DNA from: Shewanella electrica
GTDB lineage: Bacteria > Pseudomonadota > Gammaproteobacteria > Enterobacterales > Shewanellaceae
NCBI RefSeq assembly: GCF_022321485.1
Contig: NZ_JAKOGG010000006.1
Location: 163,507-227,506 of the forward strand
Length of the DNA stretch: 64,000 bases
Direction: 5' to 3'
How positions within the stretch are numbered: the stretch's first letter is position 1; the number at the start of each line of letters is the position of its first letter. Positions 53,999 through 61,743 of the stretch are shown here, one piece after another. The notes beneath the pieces are model-generated. The model searched no databases. It was not told the DNA's origin and saw nothing but the letters and a program-made list of their open reading frames with translations. A program made the translations under genes and the position numbers.

Positions 53999-54032
53999 CG
54001 CCCTGTGAAATAACCAATAAGTTCAGGGCGCG
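53999..54032 (-). terminator. Hairpin between uspE and ttcA
   Basis: On minus: GCGCCCTG (54032-54025 side) pairs perfectly with CAGGGCGC (54006-53999), 18-nt loop, followed by TATTTTT and the ttcA ATG. It may terminate uspE or, since the AGGG before ttcA is in the stem, control ttcA translation. Confidence 0.6.
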
Positions 54033-54067
54033 TATTATTCCAGCTAACGGTCAACGGGTAAAGAGCG

Positions 54068-54991
54068 TTAACCCACAGGTGACTTATATCCGTCCGGTTT
54101 TATCGCCAACAAATCACAATTGATCGAATCGATGACGTGTTCGGCGGTATTACCAATCAATGCCGCGGACAATCCGGTGCGGCCAACGGTACCAAGAACC
54201 ACCAATGCCACGTTGAGATCTTCGGCAATTTCGGGGATCACATCTTCCGGTAAGCCTTCTTTTACATGGCAGTTGGTTGTAGGCAAACCATATTCGTTCG
54301 CCAGATAGTTCACCCGTTGTTCATGCTGCATACGAATGGTTTCGTTGTAAGTACGCGCATCAAAGTCTGGCAGTTCAATCGCTAAGTTCACCGGTGTGCC
54401 GGGATAACCGTTGACTAAGTGCACATTGGCATTGAACTGACGGGCGAGGGCATTAGCGTACTCAATAATTTTGCTATTGAGCGTAAGATGCGCTTCATCT
54501 TCACAGGCGACATTGACGGCACAGAGTATATTGCCGTTATGGTGCCACTCTTTATCTTTTACCAATAATACTGGCACGGGCGACTTACGCAGTAAGTGCC
54601 AATCGGTAGGGGTAAAAATAACCGCTTTGAGTTTGTCGTGCTGGTGAGTGCTTTTGACGATTAAATCGAAATTCCCCTCTTGGGTGAATTTGATAATGCT
54701 TTCATAAGGGCGGTTGTGCCATAACACCTGCTGTTCAATTTCAATGCCTTGAACGGCAAACGGTGCAATGAGATCCGCTAACCATGCTTTGCGCTGGTTA
54801 ACTACGCCAAGTCGCATTGCTTCGCGCTCTTGAGATGACAGGATAGATGTCATCTCATAGGACAGATCGAAAATGGAAAGAAAGGCAGTAATGGTTGCCT
54901 GACTCCCTTTGGCAAGTTCGACTGCACGAGAGAGTGCAGGCTGGATGTCTGAGGTTGGATCGACAACAACCAGAATCTTTTTATAGTCCAT
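54068..54991 (-). CDS. uspE: Tandem universal stress protein UspE
   Basis: A 307-residue protein of two Usp domains (about 1-150 and 160-305). The first starts MDYKKILVVVDPTSDIQPAL; the second ends with LVVLGTVGRTGLSAALIGNT, the ATP-type Gly-rich loop. E. coli UspE acts in stress resistance, motility and adhesion. GGAG lies 9 nt before the ATG. It sits directly downstream of the FNR homologue, the same order as fnr-uspE in E. coli. Confidence 0.95.
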   Translation of the reverse strand: MDYKKILVVVDPTSDIQPALSRAVELAKGSQATITAFLSIFDLSYEMTSILSSQEREAMRLGVVNQRKAWLADLIAPFAVQGIEIEQQVLWHNRPYESIIKFTQEGNFDLIVKSTHQHDKLKAVIFTPTDWHLLRKSPVPVLLVKDKEWHHNGNILCAVNVACEDEAHLTLNSKIIEYANALARQFNANVHLVNGYPGTPVNLAIELPDFDARTYNETIRMQHEQRVNYLANEYGLPTTNCHVKEGLPEDVIPEIAEDLNVALVVLGTVGRTGLSAALIGNTAEHVIDSINCDLLAIKPDGYKSPVG

Positions 54992-55093
54992 AATAACGTT
55001 CTCCGTAATCGGGATGACGTAGCTATATCATGTGCTATATCAGTTGCTTTGTCTCGTCAAAGATCAAAGAAAATACAAAAATTCTTCAGTCTG

Positions 55094-55843
55094 TTACGCT
55101 TTATTCGCTTGGCCTGCAAGCTGTTCCAAAGCAATGCTGTCGAGCACTGTGATGTACTTACCTTTGACTTCAATTAAATCCATTTTTTGGAAACGTCCCA
55201 GCAAGCGGCTGATGGTTTCAACCGTTAAGCCAAGGTAGTTGCCAATATCGCCGCGCGTCATGCTTAAGCGAAACTCTTTCGGAGAAAAACCACGCTCACC
55301 ATAACGACTAGATAAACTATGGATGAAAGCGGCTAAGCGTTCTTCGGCATTCTTTTTACTGAGCAGTAAGATCATGCCTTGGTCGGTCATAATTTCACTA
55401 CTCATCATGCGCATAATCTGCTGGCGTAATTTCGGCATTGAGCCTGACAGTTCATCTAAGGTGTTGAACGGAATTTCACACACCATTGACGTTTCTAGCG
55501 CTTGGGCAAAGCTTTGGTGTTGTTGCGAATAAATACCGTCAAAGCCAATCACATCACCCGCGAGATGAAAGCCAGTGATCTGCTCATCGCCTTGCTCGGT
55601 AATGGTGTAGCTTTTTAGCGTTCCTGAACGGATAGCAAACAGCGATTTAAGCGCATCACCAGATTTGAACAACTGTTCACCTTTCTGGATCGGCTTTTTA
55701 CGCTCAATAATATTGTCGAGTTGATCTAACTCATTATTATTTAACGTAAATGGTATGCATAGAGTGCCCATGCTGCAGTCGTGACAGTGAATGGCACAAC
55801 CTGTGGTCATTGGGCGACGAGCCTTGCTGGTATCAATAGCCAT
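55094..55843 (-). CDS. etrA: Anaerobic regulator EtrA (FNR homologue)
   Basis: CRP/FNR-family regulator that senses oxygen through a [4Fe-4S] cluster. The cluster cysteines are at residues 20, 23, 29 and 122, the same positions as in E. coli FNR (in [18 protein letters not shown] and MVCEIPF). The recognition helix [12 protein letters not shown] has the FNR Glu-x-x-Ser-Arg pattern that reads TTGAT half-sites. 249 residues. A 9/10 FNR box lies 66 bp upstream, suggesting autoregulation. The name follows Shewanella usage. Confidence 0.95.
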   Translation of the reverse strand: MAIDTSKARRPMTTGCAIHCHDCSMGTLCIPFTLNNNELDQLDNIIERKKPIQKGEQLFKSGDALKSLFAIRSGTLKSYTITEQGDEQITGFHLAGDVIGFDGIYSQQHQSFAQALETSMVCEIPFNTLDELSGSMPKLRQQIMRMMSSEIMTDQGMILLLSKKNAEERLAAFIHSLSSRYGERGFSPKEFRLSMTRGDIGNYLGLTVETISRLLGRFQKMDLIEVKGKYITVLDSIALEQLAGQANKA

Positions 55844-55908
55844 AGTTTTTCCTGATTAAAACTATTGCGTCATCTTAACGAGGTTTCTGGTCGCTATCTA
55901 CAGCAGAC

Positions 55909-55922
55909 TTGAGCCAGATCAA
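55909..55922. promoter_or_regulatory. EtrA/FNR box upstream of etrA
   Basis: TTGAG-CCAG-ATCAA matches the FNR consensus TTGAT-N4-ATCAA at 9 of 10 positions and lies 66-79 bp upstream of the etrA ATG. Autoregulation is inferred. Confidence 0.65.
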
Positions 55923-56070
55923 AAAAGTATGCCTCTGTCCGCAAAACGGATGACCACACTTGATTTTCTCAATAAAAGTTGATTACAGCTGCTGCTAAAT
56001 TACCGGGTGACAATCAACGCTTGCAAAATTGATGTCGAATAACAGGTAGAACGCAGGCTGATAGGAGTAG

Positions 56071-56244
56071 CTACTGTTGTGAAGGGGAGTCAGGTGCTTG
56101 GCTGTCAGTTGAACGTTGTTCGTGTTCATTATGCTGTGCCACCGCGGCATTTGTCGCTCGAACTTTAGAGACCCAGAACAATGCGCCCATCGCCAATAAA
56201 ATAACGAGCATAGCGAGTGGTAACAACACGAACATAATGTTCAT
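56071..56244 (-). CDS. CcoS-like small membrane protein
   Basis: A 57-residue ORF with AAGGA 9 nt before the ATG. The N-terminal half is one membrane helix (MNIMFVLLPLAMLVILLAMG then ALFWVSK), which closely follows the cbb3 oxidase assembly factor CcoS pattern including the FW at the end of the helix. The C-terminal tail is hydrophilic (Gln/Ser/Asp/Pro-rich) and lacks the usual acidic QFDDLE-type motif. Location upstream of etrA on the same strand fits ccoS, often found beside fnr. It could be a diverged or decaying CcoS, and ccoI and ccoG are not here. Confidence 0.6.
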   Translation of the reverse strand: MNIMFVLLPLAMLVILLAMGALFWVSKVRATNAAVAQHNEHEQRSTDSQAPDSPSQQ

Positions 56245-56447
56245 TGATCCGATGTCCTTACATACGGTGAAAATGAGTGAAACGTTCGAATATTACTGCG
56301 ACTAGCGCAGGTTTACCAGCAGCAATAACTTACTTTAACTACATCAAGCTAATATTGCGGTCAATGATGCTAATAAACTTGTCTGCGGATGCTAAAACAT
56401 GGGTAAGATAACACCCAATGCTGAAGGGAAATGGAGAGCAGCCGCTG

Positions 56448-57644
56448 ATGAAAGTTGCGCAACGCACACAACAGATCGAACCTTTTTACGCAATGGAATT
56501 GGCAAAACACGCCTTGGAAATTGAACGCCAACTCACGCCAGAACAACCGCCGATGATTCATCTTTCCCTTGGCGAACCGGATTTCACCGCGCCTGAGTTA
56601 GTGCAGCAAGCCGCCATCAGCGCCATCGCTGCTGGTGATACCAAATACACCTCGGCCTTGGGGCTTATGCCGCTGCGCGAACATATTAGCCAGTGGTACC
56701 AACAACGTTTTGGTTTGGCTATTGCGCCAGAGCGTATCATCGTCACTGCCGGAGCTTCCGCAGCATTGCAACTGGTATGTATGGCGTTAGTTGAGCCGGG
56801 CGATGAAGTATTAATGCCTGATCCGTGTTACCCGTGTAATCGCCATTTTGTCAGTAGCGTAGGTGGGCGCGCCACGTTAATTCCAACGGCCGCAGCAGAC
56901 CGCTTTCAATTGACCCACGCCAAAGTCGCTGAACATTGGCAAGCTGCTAGCCGCGGTGTGTTGATCGCATCGCCATCAAACCCAACCGGCACATCTATTC
57001 CGGCAACGGAACTGCGTAACATCCATGCTTTTGTCAAACAGCAGGGCGGTTTCACCATCATAGATGAACTGTATTTGGGGTTAAGTTACGACCAAGCCTT
57101 TGGCCAGTCCGCTTTGGCTATTGATGACGACATCATTTCGATTAATAGCTTTTCCAAATACTTCTCCATGACCGGCTGGCGTGTGGGCTGGATGGTGGTG
57201 CCAGAAACGCTGGTTCCAACCATAGAGAAGCTGGCGCAAAACTTTTTCATTTGCCCAAGCGCCATTGCACAACAAGCGGCCATCGCCTGTTTTCAGCCGC
57301 AGAGCATCGACGAATATGAACAGCGCCGCTTAGAATATTTGCGCCGCCGTGATTGGTTTATTCCCGCACTAAACGCGTTGGGTTTAACGGTACCCGTTAT
57401 GCCTGATGGCGCTTTTTACGCATGGGCCAATTGCCAGCAATGGTGCGAGGCGATGAATTTGCCATCCAGTTGGGAGTTTGCTTTTGAACTGATGCAACGT
57501 TGCCACATAGCGGTGACGCCCGGTCGTGATTTCGGGACTGCAGGCACCGAGCATTACGTGCGTTTTTCAACCGCTAACTCGTTGGAGAATTTGCAGCAAG
57601 CAGTTGAGCGGCTAGCCAAGCTCAAGGCGAGCTTGGCGTTTTAA
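56448..57644 (+). CDS. PLP-dependent class I aminotransferase
   Basis: Fold-type I aminotransferase of the AspB/alanine-transaminase-like subgroup; the substrate is not predictable. The ATG at 56448 (MKVAQRTQQIEPFYAMELAK) has GGAGAG upstream; an ATG 30 nt earlier adds unconserved residues. Motifs: GEPDFTAPE, TAGASAALQLVC (PLP phosphate), SPSNPTGT, and the lysine in INSFSKYFSMTGWRVGW. The C-terminal substrate arginine is in EHYVRFSTANS. 398 residues. Monocistronic. Confidence 0.9.
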   Translation: MKVAQRTQQIEPFYAMELAKHALEIERQLTPEQPPMIHLSLGEPDFTAPELVQQAAISAIAAGDTKYTSALGLMPLREHISQWYQQRFGLAIAPERIIVTAGASAALQLVCMALVEPGDEVLMPDPCYPCNRHFVSSVGGRATLIPTAAADRFQLTHAKVAEHWQAASRGVLIASPSNPTGTSIPATELRNIHAFVKQQGGFTIIDELYLGLSYDQAFGQSALAIDDDIISINSFSKYFSMTGWRVGWMVVPETLVPTIEKLAQNFFICPSAIAQQAAIACFQPQSIDEYEQRRLEYLRRRDWFIPALNALGLTVPVMPDGAFYAWANCQQWCEAMNLPSSWEFAFELMQRCHIAVTPGRDFGTAGTEHYVRFSTANSLENLQQAVERLAKLKASLAF

Positions 57645-57668
57645 CTGCGACACAGCAGCGCAAGGGGG

Positions 57669-58934
57669 TTATTTGTCGATGCGCTGTTTTTTCTTAGCCG
57701 ATGCCGCGCGGTCATGCAGATCAGTATGGGTGTAGATATTGGTCGTTGATAAGTCGACGTGGCGCGCATCATCCCGCACATGCACAGTATTGCGGCCTTC
57801 GGCCAAGTCAGTAGAGATCCCGCTATGGCGTAACCAGTGTACCGTAGCGGCTTTCATGCCATGCGCTTCGGCGATGAGTTCATCTTTATCCGGTGATTGT
57901 TGTGCGTCTTTTAGTAGCAATTCGGCTGCAAAATCAAAAACTTCTTGCATCAAATAACGTACCGCTCTGACAGACAACCCATCACGGATTTGACCATTTA
58001 CGAGAATTTTTGGCAGTAATGGAATCGCTTCTTCCGGTGCTGGCAAGTCGGGCAGTTCCAGCCCGGTTTGCGCAGCAATTTGTCTGCGATACAGCTTTAA
58101 CTCTTCAAGTAATTCGGGTGGAATTGTCACTAAATCGCTCTTATTGTTTTTACTGGTACCGGCGGGGATGTAGAAGAACCAATCGCCAGATACCCGTTGA
58201 AAGCAGCCCATGGTAGGCGTGTAGGTTTGCCAGCCGCGCACTGTGTGGCGTGAGATCTCCGAAATCCGCAAATAACGATGAAACAGCAGGGCCACGGCAA
58301 ATCGCGCTTTAGCCCATTTGAACGGATTAGCCTGTGCCATTTGCCGCGAGGCCAACGTGAGATACTGCACCTGGGTTGCAGTAAAGAGTTTGGTAGTGAT
58401 CTCCTGCGTAGGTGCTGCGCTGGCAATGCTACGTTTTCTTGCTGATAGCGCGGGATTGCCCATGGCAATTTCTGCGTCATCGACCAAAAACTGATAAAAA
58501 GCGCTGACGGATGCCAGCATCGCCTTGATAGAACTCTGCGTAGGAGCAGGGCGGTTGGCCACACATGGCCGCCACTGCGGGTTGAATGTCGCATCATTAT
58601 TGAAGCGTTTTACCTGGTACGGGCTGCACCAATCTTTAGGCGGATTACTATAAAAGCGCACCATGTCCAACAAATCACTGGGACGCAGCACCGTGACCGA
58701 CGCCCGTTTTATCATCCAAGACCACAACAGTAACTTTTCAATGTCGCGGCGATAAGACCGAAACGTGTTAGGGCGACTTTGTACGCCACGAAGAAAACGA
58801 CAGGCTTCTTGATATTCCAGCAAGCTAGCATCAACAGTGCTGAACACGCCATCAGCTTGATGATATTCAGACAACACCAGCTCAATATCTGAATTGTGGT
58901 CGCCAGCAAATAGCGGCTGTAACAGTGGTTGCAT
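57669..58934 (-). CDS. Tyrosine recombinase / integrase family protein
   Basis: A 421-residue site-specific recombinase of the phage integrase family. An N-terminal SAM-like core-binding domain (to about residue 165) includes NTFRSYRRDIEKLLLWSWMI. The catalytic set is complete: Arg in LRISEISRH, Lys in AGTSKNNKSD, HxxR in VHWLRHSG, His in DARHVDLSTTN and nucleophile Tyr in NIYTHTD near residue 403. It is longer than XerC/XerD (about 300) and IntI (about 330). No attachment site repeat, excisionase or phage genes are seen. It borders a 1.2-kb gene-poor region. It may be a resident chromosomal recombinase or the remnant of a lost element. Confidence 0.87.
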   Translation of the reverse strand: MQPLLQPLFAGDHNSDIELVLSEYHQADGVFSTVDASLLEYQEACRFLRGVQSRPNTFRSYRRDIEKLLLWSWMIKRASVTVLRPSDLLDMVRFYSNPPKDWCSPYQVKRFNNDATFNPQWRPCVANRPAPTQSSIKAMLASVSAFYQFLVDDAEIAMGNPALSARKRSIASAAPTQEITTKLFTATQVQYLTLASRQMAQANPFKWAKARFAVALLFHRYLRISEISRHTVRGWQTYTPTMGCFQRVSGDWFFYIPAGTSKNNKSDLVTIPPELLEELKLYRRQIAAQTGLELPDLPAPEEAIPLLPKILVNGQIRDGLSVRAVRYLMQEVFDFAAELLLKDAQQSPDKDELIAEAHGMKAATVHWLRHSGISTDLAEGRNTVHVRDDARHVDLSTTNIYTHTDLHDRAASAKKKQRIDK

Positions 58935-60132
58935 AACAAATAAAGGCTAATCATAAAGGTGGCTGAGTGTAACACATTTTTGCTGATAACCTCGATTATC
59001 GGCAAAAATTAATAGGGCACTTTGAAGAGTGCTTTTCATACTTTAGCGTTGTTAATCGATCGGCTTATACATTCAGTAACATATTGTTATTTATTAATAA
59101 TAACGCCAATAAAACACATATGTTGACGACATAAATTAATAAAATCCAAATTTATAGAATCATGTGCGTTGTACTACCGACGGACAGCAAACGGCCGCCA
59201 AACCTCGCTAAACAAAGTGCCACTTGCGCCATTGTGTTGTGAGGACATTTGTCGAAACTCGGCATTGATACAGCCGTGGGCAATTTAGGTGGATCATCAT
59301 CTATCTGGTTGTAGTCGTCTTATGTAAGCTCGCGACTATTTAAATCTGTTCAAGGCTTGTCCATCACCAAACCATCGCCGGTGGCAATGCCGCCGCAGCC
59401 ACATCGCCACAATAAGCTTGGCGATATTCGAACGGTCTGAACTGATAAGCAATCCATTCCAAAATGCGCACTACGTTGCATGCAATAGAATTCGGCCATA
59501 CTTAGTGCTGCAGATTTCAATCTCCGAACGATGGCTAACGGCCAATTAACATAAAGATGTGTGACGAAACTGCATAGTTGCAGCATCCGCCGCTAGCATG
59601 GATAGCTACCGTCATAATGATGGGCGAACAAAGTTACAGGCTAAACTTGTTTAAGCTCGATCTCACCAAAACAAATGGAATGAGTTTGCAGCTTCAACGC
59701 CAAAAAACGATGTGATGCCGGGATACGTGGTTCGTACGTTGGACGCAACTGCTATAGACAACGTCAGACTGGGACCAACTGCTGTAGACGCATTAAAACT
59801 GCAATGGGTTTCTGAAATATGACCAGTGAACCAAGCAATACAAAGCTGCACATCATGTTGATATCGATGACAGCAGCAAGCCGCTACAATAATTATTCAT
59901 TTGGCGGTAACTGATTTTCACATATAAGCGGCTTTTGACCATAAACCGACAATCACACAGCCCAAACCCCAAGCAGCCACACAGCGCCATATCTAAATTC
60001 GCACAATGTATATTATGTTAAATTAGATATCCGAGATAACCTTGGTCTGCTGCTCTTGTTCTTGTTGTGCTTATCAAAAATACAGTTCCTCTAGAGCGAG
60101 TCCAAACTCGCCCTTAGTATGCTTGCCTTTTT
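58935..60132. other. About 1.2 kb without an intact gene
   Basis: No frame has both a plausible start and family resemblance. On minus around 59370-59505 a frame reads SIACNVVRILEWIAYQFRPF and further residues between stops, with protein-like composition but no start, and on plus about 59690-59820 a 36-codon frame from ATG 59709-ish carries an imperfect repeat (CAACTGCTATAGAC / CAACTGCTGTAGAC). Both look like gene remnants. AT-rich runs occur near 59070-59150. A hairpin GCGAGT-CCAA-ACTCGC (60096-60111) follows the secreted-protein gene on minus. Confidence 0.45.
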
Positions 60133-61008
60133 TTAATGAGGCATTTCCTTCAAGCCGGCAAAGTGAATACTGGTTTCGACGTTATAACAGTCGCCGTACA
60201 TGTAGCGTCCGCCATCGGCACTTTCCACATTGACCGTTTTGACCGCTGCCGAAACAGTACGAACGCTATTAAGTAAGATTGCTTTATCTTGATCCCATAA
60301 GTTCACTGCTGATGATAACGTTTGCTTACTGCCTTGAATAAAATCGATGTTGTAACCTAAGTCAGGTGTGCCCCAAGTTTGATAATCCATGGCAAAACTC
60401 ATACCCACAGGCTCTTTGGAAAAGTATTTTTGTGCAACACTAACATCAAAATGCCCATCAACCTTGGCACCGACCCAACTGCCTTTTTCAATGCCTTGGC
60501 TAGATTTTCGCTGTTCTTCAATATCATATCTTTTGCTATTGGATTGATTTATCCAAACTTCACTTGTGACGTTATCATGATAGCGGTTGTTAAGTTGGTA
60601 CTGCCAACGGCCACTGTCCGCAATGGCGTACTGATCCTTTTCAAGGACTCTTTTACCACCAGTCAATAACAAAGTGGTTTCTGTACCATCATTGTGATTG
60701 AGTGTAGCTTTAACCATTCCTATACCACGGCAGAAGGTTTCAACCTTATTGCCAGTAGTAAAAGCAACCGCAAGGTTTAATTCGTCGTTTGGATTTACAC
60801 CTTTGACATTAAGGTAAGTACTATAGATATCTTTATATAACGGATGGTCATTTGAAACATCAGCCAGAATACCTTCGAGCTGTTGTATTGTTTGTGCTTT
60901 TTCGTGACGGTTTTCTAATATCTGTTGATAACGGTGGGCAATGTCTAACTCCCCTGCTTGAGCCAGGCCCGCGATGAACAGCAGACCAAGTGATATGGTT
61001 TTTTCCAT
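60133..61008 (-). CDS. Secreted protein of unknown function in a two-component operon
   Basis: I do not recognise a named family with confidence. The start at 61008 has GGAG 7 nt upstream and gives MEKTISLGLLFIAGLAQAGE, a signal peptide cut after AQA. The mature protein (about 273 residues) has a helical N-terminus (AHRYQQILENRHEKAQTIQQ), then a beta-rich part. Two cysteines (TFCRGIG and GDCYNVE) could pair. It is the third gene after a kinase and regulator, 75 bp downstream, so it may be an accessory sensor component or main output. By position it corresponds to vxrC in the Vibrio vxrAB operon, but sequence kinship is not established here. Confidence 0.7.
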   Translation of the reverse strand: MEKTISLGLLFIAGLAQAGELDIAHRYQQILENRHEKAQTIQQLEGILADVSNDHPLYKDIYSTYLNVKGVNPNDELNLAVAFTTGNKVETFCRGIGMVKATLNHNDGTETTLLLTGGKRVLEKDQYAIADSGRWQYQLNNRYHDNVTSEVWINQSNSKRYDIEEQRKSSQGIEKGSWVGAKVDGHFDVSVAQKYFSKEPVGMSFAMDYQTWGTPDLGYNIDFIQGSKQTLSSAVNLWDQDKAILLNSVRTVSAAVKTVNVESADGGRYMYGDCYNVETSIHFAGLKEMPH

Positions 61009-61083
61009 GTTGTACTCCATGCGTCTTTTCCATTGATGTAGCGCATAATGACATGGCAATCACCAGTTAAATTCACCGTTATG

Positions 61084-61743
61084 TCATGGTTGTGTCATGA
61101 AGCGATAGCCCATACCGCGAACTGTCGTGAAAAACTCTTTGCCGAGCTTTTTTCGTAAACCGAGGATAAAGTTATCTACGGTGCGATCTGTGCCAAAATA
61201 ATCTCCGCCCCATACCGCGCTGATGATTTGCTCGCGGGACACAATTTGTCCAGCTCGTTGCAGTAAAAACTGCAATAATTTGATCTCTTTTGCTGAAAGC
61301 ACAATCGGTTGGCCATTTTGACTTAAACTTTCGGTTTTAAAATCGAAGCAATAATTACCAAAAGTGACCGATTGCAGATTGGCTGAGCCTATTTTTCGCT
61401 CGATCCGGGCGAGCAATTCCTCTAATGCAAATGGTTTTTCCATATAATCATCAGCACCGAGCTTTAACCCCCGGACTTTATCCTGAGTTTCCGTTCTTGC
61501 CGAAAGCACAATAAGCGGAGTTTTATTACCATCACTACGCAGCGCCGCAATAACTTCAAAACCATTCATCCTAGGCATCATAATATCGATCACAATCAAT
61601 GCTGGTGTTTCTGTTTGGGCTAGCCATAGGCCTTGCACACCATCAGTGGCTTCAAGGACTTGATAACCCTCCATTTGCAACGCTTTTTTTAAGCCTAGGC
61701 GAATATGTGGGTCGTCTTCTACAATAAGAACGGTTTTATTCAT
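61084..61743 (-). CDS. OmpR-family response regulator
   Basis: A 219-residue regulator with receiver (residues 1-115) and winged-helix output domain. Acid pocket EDD at 9-11, phosphorylated Asp in VIDIMMPRMNGFEV (about residue 53), Thr/Ser in VLSARTE and Lys in MEKPF are present. The DNA-binding part ends with TVRGMGYRFMTQP. It overlaps the upstream histidine kinase by 8 bp, so the pair is translationally coupled. Confidence 0.94.
   Translation of the reverse strand: MNKTVLIVEDDPHIRLGLKKALQMEGYQVLEATDGVQGLWLAQTETPALIVIDIMMPRMNGFEVIAALRSDGNKTPLIVLSARTETQDKVRGLKLGADDYMEKPFALEELLARIERKIGSANLQSVTFGNYCFDFKTESLSQNGQPIVLSAKEIKLLQFLLQRAGQIVSREQIISAVWGGDYFGTDRTVDNFILGLRKKLGKEFFTTVRGMGYRFMTQP

Noticed and set aside
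55040-55066. TTTG-N6-CAAA upstream of uspE as an EtrA site
   Set aside because: Spacing is two bases shorter than the FNR consensus.
55960-55973. TTGATTTTCTCAAT as an FNR box upstream of etrA
   Set aside because: The second half-site is shifted by one base from ATCAA; the site at 55909 is a much better match.
57669-58934. Recombinase as the integron integrase IntI
   Set aside because: It is about 90 residues too long, lies at the distal side of the array in the wrong orientation, and no attI site adjoins it.
59350-59851. Minus-strand ORFs of 78 and 62 codons in the gene-poor region
   Set aside because: No ribosome sites, odd composition rich in Cys/Trp/Arg and no family resemblance; at best remnants.
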